DNA from: Symsagittifera roscoffensis
Lineage: Eukaryota > Xenacoelomorpha > Acoela > Convolutidae
Reading direction: 5' to 3'
Length of the DNA stretch: 64,000 nucleotides
Assembly (NCBI RefSeq): GCF_963678635.1
Contig: NC_087065.1
Coordinates: 18,863,623-18,927,622 of the forward strand
Part shown: positions 55,021-64,000 of the stretch, piece after piece
How the letters are laid out: the number at the start of each line of letters is the position of its first letter
How positions within the stretch are numbered: the first letter of the stretch is position 1
Position numbers and translations under genes: made by a program
Notes under the pieces: model-generated
Database searches by the model: none
What the model was told of the DNA's origin: nothing
The model's input: the letters and a program-made list of their open reading frames with translations, nothing else

Positions 55021-57622
55021 AAATATTGATATTTCTCCAACTCCTTTCACTAATAATCTCCGATCAGAACACAAATCCTTCTCCCCGCACAGGACCCCAG
55101 GACTTATTAGTAACACACTACGATTGTGAAGAAAATGAACAAAAAACACTACACAAATCTGCAATAAATCAAAAATCACAATGCGAAACGGAACCACAAG
55201 CTATAGAAACTACAAATGTAATAGCGACACTATATTCAAAAGCCCGAGCAACAACAGTCATAGGATATAAATATACAGCAAAATTTTCCGAAAAGAAAGT
55301 ACATTGTTCACAAGTTTCAAACGGAAATAAAAACCGACTTGACCACGAATCATTCTACCAAAGTATTATAGAACGACTTCTACATCTAAATCCCGATGAT
55401 TGTAAAAATGAGCTACTCAGATTAAACATCACAAGAAATAAAAACACCGACAGAAAAATAGTATATTTTCAAGTCTTTGCCGATACTGTACATCAAGCAG
55501 AACTTGAAAGATATCAAGGACATATAAAACTAGATGAAAAATACCCATATAACGGCGCACACGGAAGATTAATTTATGACATACACGATAAGCACTGGAT
55601 ACCACACATTGGTATAAATAATCCATCAAACTGCAAAGCAGACACAAAAAATAAAGGATATCAAGAAATAATGTTTTTCGATTGGAAAATACAACTCGAA
55701 AAAATACAACTCACACGAGATTTATCCGACAACAGAATGATCTATCAAGGAATGAGACTACCTTGTAAAAATGATCAAGGTTATTGTGATCCTACGACAC
55801 GGATACAAGCAACAATTGTTTGGTTTCCCAAAGATACATGTACAACATTTCAAGTAGCAACAATACACGCTCGAATGATAAAATTTCACGAAAAATATTT
55901 TATATAATCAATTCCATATGAACAAGTCCATCGATCACGAAAACAAAGTACTGATTTTCGAAATATCCATAATATAGAAAATAAATTAACACGTTTCCAA
56001 ATGTATCAAGAAACAGAAATCGCATGCAAATACAGAAACCCACTTCACAAAACACAATATTCTGAAATATTAGTTGAATACGAAAAAGGTTTCGACATGA
56101 CCACTGGAAAAATAAAAATTGACCTTTATGCCATAGGTCACCCTCTACACGAAGGAACATCATATATACCAGTTAACTTCCAAAAAAGCAATGGTCAACC
56201 TGGTGGACACCTAAAGCCACATGACACTAGAAGCACACGTTTACAAGACCTATCACTAATGAATAATTATTATTTTGGTAATATATACTATGATATCCAC
56301 TTAGATATGAAGTTAGACTACACGATTAGTCGAATTTGTCAAGAAATGTCACTCTCCGAATTAGAAACACTTCACCAACTATGCGAATTAGAAAGGACAC
56401 AAATCCTACAATCACTTGCACTAGCAGTGTTAAAAATACCCTACGCAGGATATTTACTATCAGGAAATAGATCAAAATTTCTAAACTACGAAGGAAACAT
56501 TTTATGGTTTTATACTTGTACCAAAAAAGTATCACCACTATATGTTTTTGAAGATAAACGATGCTATAAAAGAATCCCTATCTTTTATAGAAATAAAGTA
56601 CATTTTGTTGACACACTTTCAAGACGAACATATTTTTGGGATACCGCAGTCCCATGTGGATCAGAAAATAGCCACAATGTAGTACAATTGAACCCTGATG
56701 AAGATAAATATTATCTTCTTACCACATACCCCACGTTAATGCAATCACTCAAAAAATTTTCACCCGAAAGCATCAGAGCTATTGCTCGTAACCCAAACAT
56801 TGATTTACAATCAATTGGAATATATTCAAAATCCGATATCCAACACCACATTAGAACACAACAATTCCAGGAATTATTAACACAAATGGACACTATACAA
56901 AGACAATCAATTGACCAAAACTTACGCAAACTTGCCGAAACCGCAGGATTTGCAGATATCTATACACAAGATTATAGCGGATATTTTAAAGACATTAAAG
57001 ACTATATATACCTAAACGGTGAAAAATACAGACAACAAGATATTTCATCTATTAATATTTTTAGCTTTGCTACACTGAAAAATGAAATTCTCGATTTTCT
57101 AGGATGGCCCTATTACATCTTAGAAAAATGAACTATCCTATACGCAATGTTTAACTTTATAGGATTTCTTTTTTCACTCTTAAAAGGAATCTATAACAAA
57201 TGCGCTATACACACACAAGTAAATAGACAAGCAAGTGTAGCACGCATACTTTTTACAGTTTTTTTGGAATTTTTTCATCATCAATTAACAAAATTCTTCT
57301 AGACGCACAAATCAAAGATTATAATACAAAAATAGCAACAACACAGAACACATACGACGAAGAACATAATAACATAGAAGTAACGCCTACAGCACCACAG
57401 TTGCCACCCCTACCACATAACAATCCATTATCCTTAGTCCCACGTAATTTCCGAAACCTAGCAATAACACATAACCCAAATTTTAGACCAAACATATCGC
57501 AAAGTCCCATACATTTAATGACACACCATTCACAAGATGATAATACATATGAACAAGTTATAGAACAACCCCATACCACCGCTTTTCAGTCTCAAAATAA
57601 TCATTTTTTTAGCCCACGATGA
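55008..57622 (+). pseudogene. Env-like glycoprotein, resembling chuvirus-type glycoproteins, interrupted
   Basis: ATG at 55008 starts a signal peptide (MYILKILIFLQLLSLIISDQ), followed by a Cys-containing ectodomain with THYDCEENEQ and KKVHCSQVSNG. After an in-frame TAA at 55905 the same frame continues with ICQEMSLSELETLHQLCELE, GYLLSGNRSKFLNYEGNILW, DKRCYKRIPIFYRNKVHFVD and DTAVPCG. This Cys-x-x-E-R.../EGxxxWFYTC/CYxxxP pattern resembles the glycoproteins of chuviruses and of some env-carrying invertebrate retroelements; that is family resemblance by eye. TGA at 57129 precedes a membrane segment (FNFIGFLFSLLKGIY). A shift at the T7 run 57259-57265 leads into a Pro/Asn-rich tail ending at 57622. 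Such proteins would mediate attachment and fusion; this copy is broken. Confidence 0.65.
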
Positions 57623-59417
57623 GCCGACAACTTGGATCCCTACACCGCTCAAATTCCCATCCAACCAACCTCAACGCTCCAATTACAATAATCCCACTTT
57701 TTGCTTTCCCACCACCCGATTTTCCAACTATTAATTTAACATCAAGCATGAATTCGGATACTAATTCAGATATTTCAGTTTTATACTCCATTTCACAACT
57801 TAATAACCCTAATATAGAAACCCCTGACGAATTTGCAGACTCCGAACGATCTCCATCTAATAATTTTCAAACCAACTCCTCAGTTTTTTCAAAGCCCCCT
57901 TTTCAACCGATCCCACTAAATAATCCACTCCCGTCCGTTTCTACTCCCTCTTAAGCTTCACAAGTAACCCCAACCTATTCTCCATTTCATTCCGACCGAT
58001 CATCTAATTCTCCCGATACTCCCCAAATCTCCCAAGAACTCGATAATTTTATCACCCTACAACAACAGCTAATACACCCTAACACCCTCACTATAAATCA
58101 AATTTCACCCACAATAGAATCCTCAAACCCACCTACTCCTACACCCTCCTCAGCTTATACTGCATCATTAGCACAATCATCAACATCCACCGAATCATCA
58201 AATAGCACTCACCGAGCTTATCGAACTTTTAAAAGAAAATTCCCAAACCATCCATTCCCGACCAAACCAGGAACAGCCTGCGAGTATATTAATCATCCAC
58301 ACCACACCAACACGAAAGATTTTCTAGCAATCACCTTACCCTCATTCCCACAATATACTTTAAACACACCTAACGACACACGTAGTTTTGTAGATGAACA
58401 TGTTTTAATGCCTACACTTCATTGGACAGCATATTACCATTTTACTAATCCCCTTTGCCTGCCACTATCTAATAATCATAACGATATAGAAAAGAATATA
58501 GATATGCTGTATCGACTCACCACAACACTAACAAATAGACAATTTACTTATATAGGATATAAAAAATCACTAAAAACATTCACTGCACCCCGAGCTAACG
58601 AATTTACAATAGAATATTACGACCATAATATCATCCGAACTAATCAAGACCAATTTTTAGATGACGACCACTTCGCTAACCCACAACTAACAGAAAAATT
58701 CTTCATCAAAACATCATATGTATTCAAACTTAATATTTTTGATAGAAATATGATCACATCATTTCCGAAGCACTAACTGATATGCAAGCTTACGAAAGTT
58801 TTAAAGAAAAATTTCAATTATTTTCACGAACCTTTCACTTCCTTGCACAACATGAGCGCAATTTGCACTGTTCACACGACATTATGTTACGCACTAAACA
58901 GACCCACACATATACATACTATCGCTTCATACAAAATCATTTTGATCTCCATACTCAATCAAGACAACCACACCATCGTTTTCAGTTTCTTAACTCGAAG
59001 TACACTTCACCATTTTTTCTTAATTTCACCTATTGCATCATAGATACTAACCTCCACGGCATCCGCCGCAATTATGACCCAGTAACACAAATGTATATAT
59101 TTTTTCCCATCACGAAGACCTTTAATACCGAAGAATCCAGACCCTTCCTTATCCCACTTGAATTTATCCAACCTATAGAAATCCCTATATTAGAATTTAT
59201 TCACAATACTAAATATAATCACAAAATATATAACCTCATTCAAAACACACCTTATGAGTTTGCAGTAGGCACCGAAGAACTAAAATCCATTAAAGCACTT
59301 CAATTGCTTTGGGCACTGCTCCAAACTAAAAACATCATTCGCATACTAGCAAAATTACTAACAAATTCAGACGTAATACGCGACATCTTTCCCCACGGCT
59401 TTTTCCCAGACGATTAA
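57619..59417 (+). pseudogene. ORFy, about 600-codon frame downstream of env (unknown function)
   Basis: Start and env stop overlap as ATGA at 57619-57622. The first about 200 codons are Ser/Pro/Asn-rich and disordered-looking. From about 58200 the chain is structured and rich in His/Phe/Tyr (AYRTFKRKFPNHPFPTKPG; LHWTAYYHFTNPLCLPLSNN; EFTIEYYDHNIIRTNQDQFL; FHFLAQHERNLHCSHDIM; YDPVTQMYIFFPITKTFN) and it ends DIFPHGFFPDD at 59417. Breaks: TAA at 57952 and a shift between about 58740 and 58776. No signal peptide, membrane helix or known domain is recognised. Retroelements rarely carry a gene of this size 3' of env. It could be a structural or regulatory accessory protein. Confidence 0.6.
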
Positions 59418-59420
59418 CAG

Positions 59421-59497
59421 GTAAGTATAATTTACAAATATTCTTAACTAATACATTTAAATTAATACTAACCATTCTTTACTCATGTTTCTTTTAG
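59421..59497 (+). other. Possible 77-bp intron immediately after ORFy
   Basis: CAG|GTAAGT at 59421, four bases after the ORFy stop, and CATGTTTCTTTTAG|A ending at 59497 are near-perfect splice signals around an AT-rich, pyrimidine-ended segment. Confidence 0.45.
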
Positions 59498-59539
59498 ATT
59501 TTTAGTCTTCATACCACGATCATCTGCAAAAAACAGAAA

Positions 59540-59560
59540 AGAAAAATAAAAAATAAACTT
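59540..59560 (+). terminator. Candidate polyadenylation signals at the 3' end of the retroelement
   Basis: Overlapping AATAAA motifs lie in AAAAATAAAAAATAAAC after the possible intron. They could end the retroelement transcript, or a preceding purine run (AAAACAGAAAAGAAAAA) could be a polypurine tract. Confidence 0.4.
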
Positions 59561-59589
59561 GTTAAAATTATTCTAGACTTCATAATACA

Positions 59590-60000
59590 TTACGTCGCCA
59601 ATCCGTGTTATTTGGTTTTTGCGGAATCGGTGCCAAAAAGCTAGAAATCGTGTGTCCCGGATTCCGGAACACACGCATTTTCTTTCATTTTTTTAGATTC
59701 CCTGGATTCCTAATTCAAACCAGTTTGTATGTGACCAGCTTTTGTCATGGATTCCGGGACAAATGAAACCACCGATTTTGTGGCCAATCCCGGAATCCAT
59801 GACAAAAACCATGGAATCCGATACCATATTAAAACGCATTAAAAAGTTTTTACCATGGATTTCTGTGCTTTTGGCTTCTGCGTGTTCTGGAATCCGGGAC
59901 TTTACCAAGATGAAAGGGACCGGATTCCATGACATTTTACAACAATTATCAATACACAAAATTAGAAATGTTTAGTGTTTTGCCACGGATTCCATGATTA
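59590..60000. mobile_element. GGAATCC-rich palindromic repeat, second family member
   Basis: GGATTCC/GGAATCC occurs about ten times. The core is a perfect 19-bp hairpin, TTTGTCATGGATTCCGGGA (59741) with its reverse complement at 59788-59806. It shares the GGAATCC unit with the insertion at 13611-15074 but with different spacers. It lies directly after the retroelement's 3' end and may have replaced the expected LTR. Confidence 0.6.
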
Positions 60001-60076
60001 ACGCAACTAAAAGAAATCTTTTAGTGACTTAAGTGACTTCTTTCGAAAAGAAAGAGGTTAAAAAACTATTGTATAC

Positions 60077-60147
60077 TCTATACAGTTCAACTGTATCACT
60101 CTATACTGTATACTATATACTCTATACTGTATACTGTATATACAGAT
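60077..60147 (+). repeat. Microsatellite-like CTATACTGTATA repeat
   Basis: CTCTATACTGTATACTATAT and ACTCTATACTGTATACTGTA run on for about 70 bp. Confidence 0.85.
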
Positions 60148-60697
60148 TTTTCAATTAGTTTAGTTTCACTAGTTTTACATGTATTTGATGTTCATGTTGT
60201 AGAACAACAATATTCATTCTTCTAGAACATTTAAAATGTACAGGATTTCGGCATGCATTTTTTCAAAACAGGTAATTGTAACCGTAACCGTAACGTGACA
60301 ATGGGGACCATTTGTCATTTACAGGATTTCAGCATTCTAGCAAATTTTATAATTAGTTTAGTTTAACTAGTTTCATTTGATGTTCAACATTTGAAGTTCA
60401 GAAAAAACAGCCTGTGAAATGAAAATGAATACTACTCATGATTATTCAACACTAAAACTTGAGTCTCATTAACTATTCAACACTTAAGCTTGAGTCTCAT
60501 AATAGGATAAGTTAGTAACTTGTTGTCAGAAAAAGTTTGCACGCGCGTGCGCACAACTCAGTGTCAAGATTCACACTATATCATATAGTAACTATGATAG
60601 TTACTTTAAATCACCATTGCATAAATTCAATTCATCATTGTTTTGAAAAAAGTCCTTCATCGAAAGATTCAACAAAAGTTACTCACAATTGTCAACA

Positions 60698-63042
60698 ATG
60701 GAATTATGGAATAAGTTTTTAATTTCTGGCGCCGACTCGGACATTAACCGTCAGTTTGTTGACTGTAACATTCTGGATGCAATTGCCGAAAAAATTATCC
60801 AAAAAAAGTACGACAAGTTATCATAGATTTTTGAAGAGATGCTCGCAGGGACGGATAAGTGGATCGTTTCTGATGTTCTTAGTCAGATATCTGTGCGGGG
60901 ACAATCAAAAAAAGCTACAATTTTAGCAGTAAGTAACTCTCCACAAATTTATCGTTTTCAGTCACCAAACATTCTTTACGTTGATTAATTCAACTTCAAT
61001 TACGTTCAATTACGTTCATCTTTACGTTCAATTAAAATTCAACTTTCAATAAAATTTATATCCAATTGGGACAACACAACACTGCTTAGGCTCGCGTAAT
61101 GCAACTCGTAATTCTTCGTGGTTCAAGAGAAAAGCCTTGGACCAAGACTCGGTAGGAGCTAGTAAAATGTTTCTTCGGTCCAATGTTCATACCTGACGAA
61201 GTTGATCCTTATAAAGCGCTCAAAGCAACCGAAACTTCATTTTCATTTGAACAGTGCGGCACTCAATCAAACCTACCTCAAACATTGGAAGAGTCAAGAC
61301 ACGTTTCCAGGATAATGAAACGATCAAAATTTATGTCTATAACAGCTGACAACTCCCAACAATTATGGGGACAAGTGCTGAAACTGATCCGACAAAAAAA
61401 AATTCAAATAAGCACATTTGTTAAATTGATTCGACAATCCGCATTCAGCCGTAAAAAGACGTATTCTGGGTATAAAAAGAATGACACAAATGGGCATCGC
61501 TTGTAAAACAAATGGGCATCGCTTGGGCATCGCTTGTAAAACTGGAAACGTAGAAGAAGTGATCAACATTATCCGGAATAGACTACAACTGATTGGCCTC
61601 GGACATAATTTAGTACCCTCAATGAGAACTGTCCAGCAATCAACTGCAAGCCTTGTAAATCACTTTTTGGCCTTGTGCAAACCACAGAAGTCCTTCTCTG
61701 GATTCAGAACGGACTTGGTTGCATGTATACAACTAGCTGTTTTTCTATTGTTTAAAACAGAAAACATCAACAACGTTAAAGTCGATATTTGGGGTGACGG
61801 TTGTGAAATTGGTGGCACAGAAGTTACGAGAATGGCTTTTAGACTACTTTCTGAAGATATTAGCGCCCAATCTGCTACGAGCGTCTTCTGCTTCGCAGGT
61901 ACTCCTTTTTCTAAAATCATTTTAAAATCATTTCTTCACAAGTTTTTTTTCTCAACTTGAGACTAAAATGATTTTTTTAGCTTATCGAGGAAAAGACTCA
62001 AGGTTTGCGATGGAGTTGAACTTGGGACCGAGTGTTGTCGGATGTCAAGAGTCAGAGTGGTTATTCCAGCAAACAAATCAGTTGAAAAATTTGGGAGCAA
62101 AATTGACGTACAGTGGAGATACCCCGTTTCTCCATAGACGGATACTGGGCTCCGGAAACGACCTGTCTACAGATTACCCTTCTAAGATGGCACTTTATGT
62201 AGAAGACGAACGTTTTCTACCTTCCCTTTGCGACAAAATAACTGGTGGAAGAACGGATGTAAAGATTCCATTTCGCACGAATATTCCTGAAACTTCTCTA
62301 GTTTTCCTTAATGACGTGAGATGCATTTGCCCAGATGCCACGCACATGCTCACTCGATGCGTTGAAAGTGACCTGAGAAAAATGGCTCAAAAAATTATCA
62401 ACGACAAAAGTCCGTTTGAAATGGAGTTTCTTCACCGCTTTGAACAGAATCTGTCAAGTCGTGATGCCAAGAGACCCGTCTTCCAATTTACAAGAACTGC
62501 GAAAAATGCGCAATAAGTTGGAACTGTTGGAGCGGTATCGTTATCTGGAAGTGGTGCCTTAACTGTTATCGCGGACAAAGAGGAGTTGAAGGTATGCTAA
62601 ATTACCATTTTAATGTATCCTCATAATTTCATCAAATGTTACAATTTAGGATGCCAACTTTGAAACAATAACCGACCTATATGATGGAGTGTGGTGCGAT
62701 GAAATAGTTAGCGGTACCTCAGATAAAACCGTCGCAAATTCCATTGATGTCCTCAAAGTATTGCATCCAAATTTGTTCACGAAAGAGGACCCTAAAGCGA
62801 AAGGAAAACTTTCTATAACGACTCTGGATGCAAGCGAACTTTTGAGAAAAAGCTTGAACCGTTGTATTACTATCTTGAGAAGTTCTAAGGAGAGTTTTAA
62901 CGTAATTGATTTCAATTTTTGGGCGGAAACCTACTATCAAACTTCTTTACTATTATTCGCAGAACACGGACTGACGCCATACAAACTCAAGCTGGTGACT
63001 ATTCCGCAAATTGTTGAAGGAAATTTTGTGGTGTCCCCATAA
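60698..63042 (+). pseudogene. Uncharacterised multi-exon gene, broken; possibly transposon-borne
   Basis: Exons by splice signal and frame: 60698-60928, 61090-61898, 61981-62591, 62650-63042. Start MELWNKFLISGADSDINRQF. Characteristic segments are IWGDGCEIGGTEVTRMAF, AYRGKDSRFAMELNLGPSVV (formed across intron 61899-61980), SEWLFQQTNQLKNLGAKLTY, CDKITGGRTDVKIPFRTNIP and ETSLVFLNDVRCICPDATHM. Breaks: TAG 60824, TAG 61153, a frame change in a small tandem duplication of TGGGCATCGCTTGTAAAAC (61490-61545) and TAA 62514. No Pfam-type family is recognised. Scattered Asp residues (IWGDG, CPDATHM) might belong to an RNase-H-like nuclease fold, which is speculation. Total about 680 codons, without a signal peptide or membrane helix. 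Confidence 0.6.
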
Positions 63043-63460
63043 CATTCGATGTGGAGTCCACTTTCTTCCAAATTCTGTGTAAATACGCCTTTTCAACTCC
63101 TTCGCGGCGCGCAGTTATCACTGTGAGTGACCGTCAAAGTGACTTTATTATGATAATTTATAACTTACGTCATTGAATGACGTTATGATGATGATTATGA
63201 TTATACTGTAATTTTTTTTCAGTACTGCTTGTACTGACACTGTCGAAAAAACATAGCTTAAAGCTCTTACTATGAGCCTCATGAGAAACATTTTCAATTG
63301 AAGTGTTTGCAAACAATTTGTTTTCTTTTCATTTAATAGAGAGAAAAAATTGATTGCCAATTTTCGGATTTGAAAAAAGTTACATTGTCAAGGTTTGAAG
63401 TTTATGAAACTTTAATTGATCACATTCACGCGAAAACACTGAAACTTTAAACTAGTTGAA
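63043..63460. other. Spacer between two convergent broken genes
   Basis: The plus-strand frame continues past the stop at 63040 with CACTTTCTTCC... to a possible donor CT|GTGAGT at 63121, so further 3' coding sequence may have been lost here. A GAT/ATG-rich run (63180-63202) and the ACGTCATTGAATGACGT palindrome are the only other structures. Confidence 0.4.
63167..63183. repeat. 17-bp perfect palindrome ACGTCATTGAATGACGT
   Basis: Each arm contains a TGACGT half-site of the CRE type. It lies between two convergent broken genes and may be chance. Confidence 0.5.
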
Positions 63461-63919
63461 CTAATAAAAATAATGGGGTTTTGACTGTTCTAAGTTGTGT
63501 GAAAAAAGAGTCCGGTAGTCTTCTTCACTTGCGTAGTGGCCTGTGCACGTTTGAACGTTGCATCGTAAGTTGAAACTTGTGAATTCACGGTGTTCTGTAA
63601 TCCTTAAATACTTTATAAGTATATCATGACCATTGTCTTTTTGTGCGGGCAATACATCCCACCTGCTACCCAACACAGAATCTCAAGATTTGTGGCAGCC
63701 TCGAATTCCTTCGGATATTGCTGCACTAAACTTGACCACTTCCTTTTGGGATTCTGTCGAAAAACCCATTATTTGTCTTGTTAGTTTGGTCACGGGTCCA
63801 AGATTGAAAGTGCTGGAGTTTTTGTCCCTAGCCAGTCCAACAGCACGTTTCAAGGCGGAAAACACCGCAAACGATAAATTGATTGGATGTTCAATTGCAT
63901 TGAAGTCACACGTTTCATG
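63461..63919 (-). pseudogene. Uncharacterised exon with one in-frame stop, convergent to the preceding gene
   Basis: An acceptor (TAACATTTCAG) precedes 63919; from there one frame runs leftwards to 63461: HETCDFNAIEHPINLSFAVF, STFNLGPVTKLTRQIMGFST, EVVKFSAAISEGIRGCHKS, a TGA at 63683-63685, then DSVLGSRWDVLPAQKDNGHD, FTSFNLRCNVQTCTGHYASE and EDYRTLFSHNLEQSKPHYFY. Length (152 codons) and composition make chance unlikely. No known family is recognised. It points towards the 60.7-63.0 kb gene, tail to tail, and may be the second gene of the same element. Upstream exons lie beyond the right edge. Confidence 0.5.
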
Positions 63920-64000
63920 CTGAAATGTTACAAAATTAGTCACGTGCCAAAATCCTGTACTTTTGAATAAAAGTATTTGAGTTTTTGAAAACGATAAAAA

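Larger units (their letters stand above)
41849..59600 (+). mobile_element. Very large, env-bearing Ty3/Gypsy-like retroelement (about 17.7 kb), decayed
   Basis: The plus strand becomes strongly A-rich and G-poor here and holds, in order: a non-coding leader (possible 5' LTR), ORF0, gag, protease, RT/RNase H, integrase, ORFx, an env-like gene and ORFy. The order RT-RNase H-integrase and the DSGA protease with a CX2CX4HX4C knuckle place it with Ty3/Gypsy (Metaviridae) elements. ORF0/gag, ORFx/env and env/ORFy overlap slightly. All long frames are interrupted. The left border is set at TGTAAAGTATTTAATATTAA and the right border after an AATAAA-rich stretch; both are estimates, and I found no matching terminal repeats. 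Confidence 0.8.

Noticed and set aside
43896-59417. Alternative genetic code with TGA as tryptophan
   Set aside because: Host-type genes here end with TGA (Ig gene at 21214), TAA and TAG stops also interrupt the element, and one TGA site fits an Arg codon change better.

Overview
This is AT-rich nuclear DNA from an animal, most likely an invertebrate. The evidence is a seven-exon immunoglobulin-superfamily gene with consensus GT/AG introns, a transporter first exon, long intergenic stretches and a very high load of DNA transposons and Ty3/Gypsy-type retroelements. I cannot assign a phylum from the sequence. No bacterial operons, rRNA, tRNA or CRISPR arrays were seen.

Layout. 0.4-0.6 kb (minus): first coding exon of a major-facilitator transporter, probably SLC18B1-like, whose remainder lies beyond the left edge. 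0.9-5.5 kb: nested inverted-repeat elements, including family R1 (ends like CTGCTCGTATCAGGGC) and a 790-bp element full of the palindrome TTTCAGATCTGAAA inserted in an R1 copy. 6.7-10.9 kb (minus): a decayed Ty3/Gypsy-like element. 11-15.9 kb: a diverged tandem segmental array carrying a 1.46-kb insertion packed with GGAATCC repeats. 16.5-17.1 kb: a complete foldback element of family R2 (ends CAGGGGCGGATTTAGG). 17.7-21.2 kb (plus): the Ig-domain membrane protein gene, the best intact host gene here, with a basigin-like membrane segment. 21.5-30.2 kb: R1 and R2 copies, a TIR element built on GATTATAATGG palindromes, and a candidate cysteine-rich secreted protein gene (minus) whose 29-nt micro-exon is duplicated in inverted orientation. 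31.0-32.4 kb: a MULE transposon with long TIRs and a transposase remnant. 34.3-38.0 kb: a 1.66-kb direct duplication, followed by a small TIR element and a deleted sibling.

The most striking part is 41.8-59.6 kb, an A-rich, G-poor, very large retroelement on the plus strand. Its order is leader, small ORF0, gag with zinc knuckle, protease, RT/RNase H, integrase, an extra ORF (ORFx), an env-like glycoprotein resembling those of chuviruses, and a further long unknown ORF (ORFy). ORF0/gag, ORFx/env and env/ORFy overlap by a few bases, as in complex retroviruses. Every long frame is broken by stops or by one-base shifts, many of the latter in homopolymer runs, and pol carries a 696-bp tandem duplication. 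No downstream copy of the 5' non-coding block was found.

60.7-63.1 kb (plus) holds a spliced, uncharacterised gene with four breaks, and 63.5-63.9 kb (minus) a convergent exon with one stop. Both look like parts of a repeated, possibly transposon-borne family. Most of the window is therefore a mosaic of mobile DNA around a few host genes.
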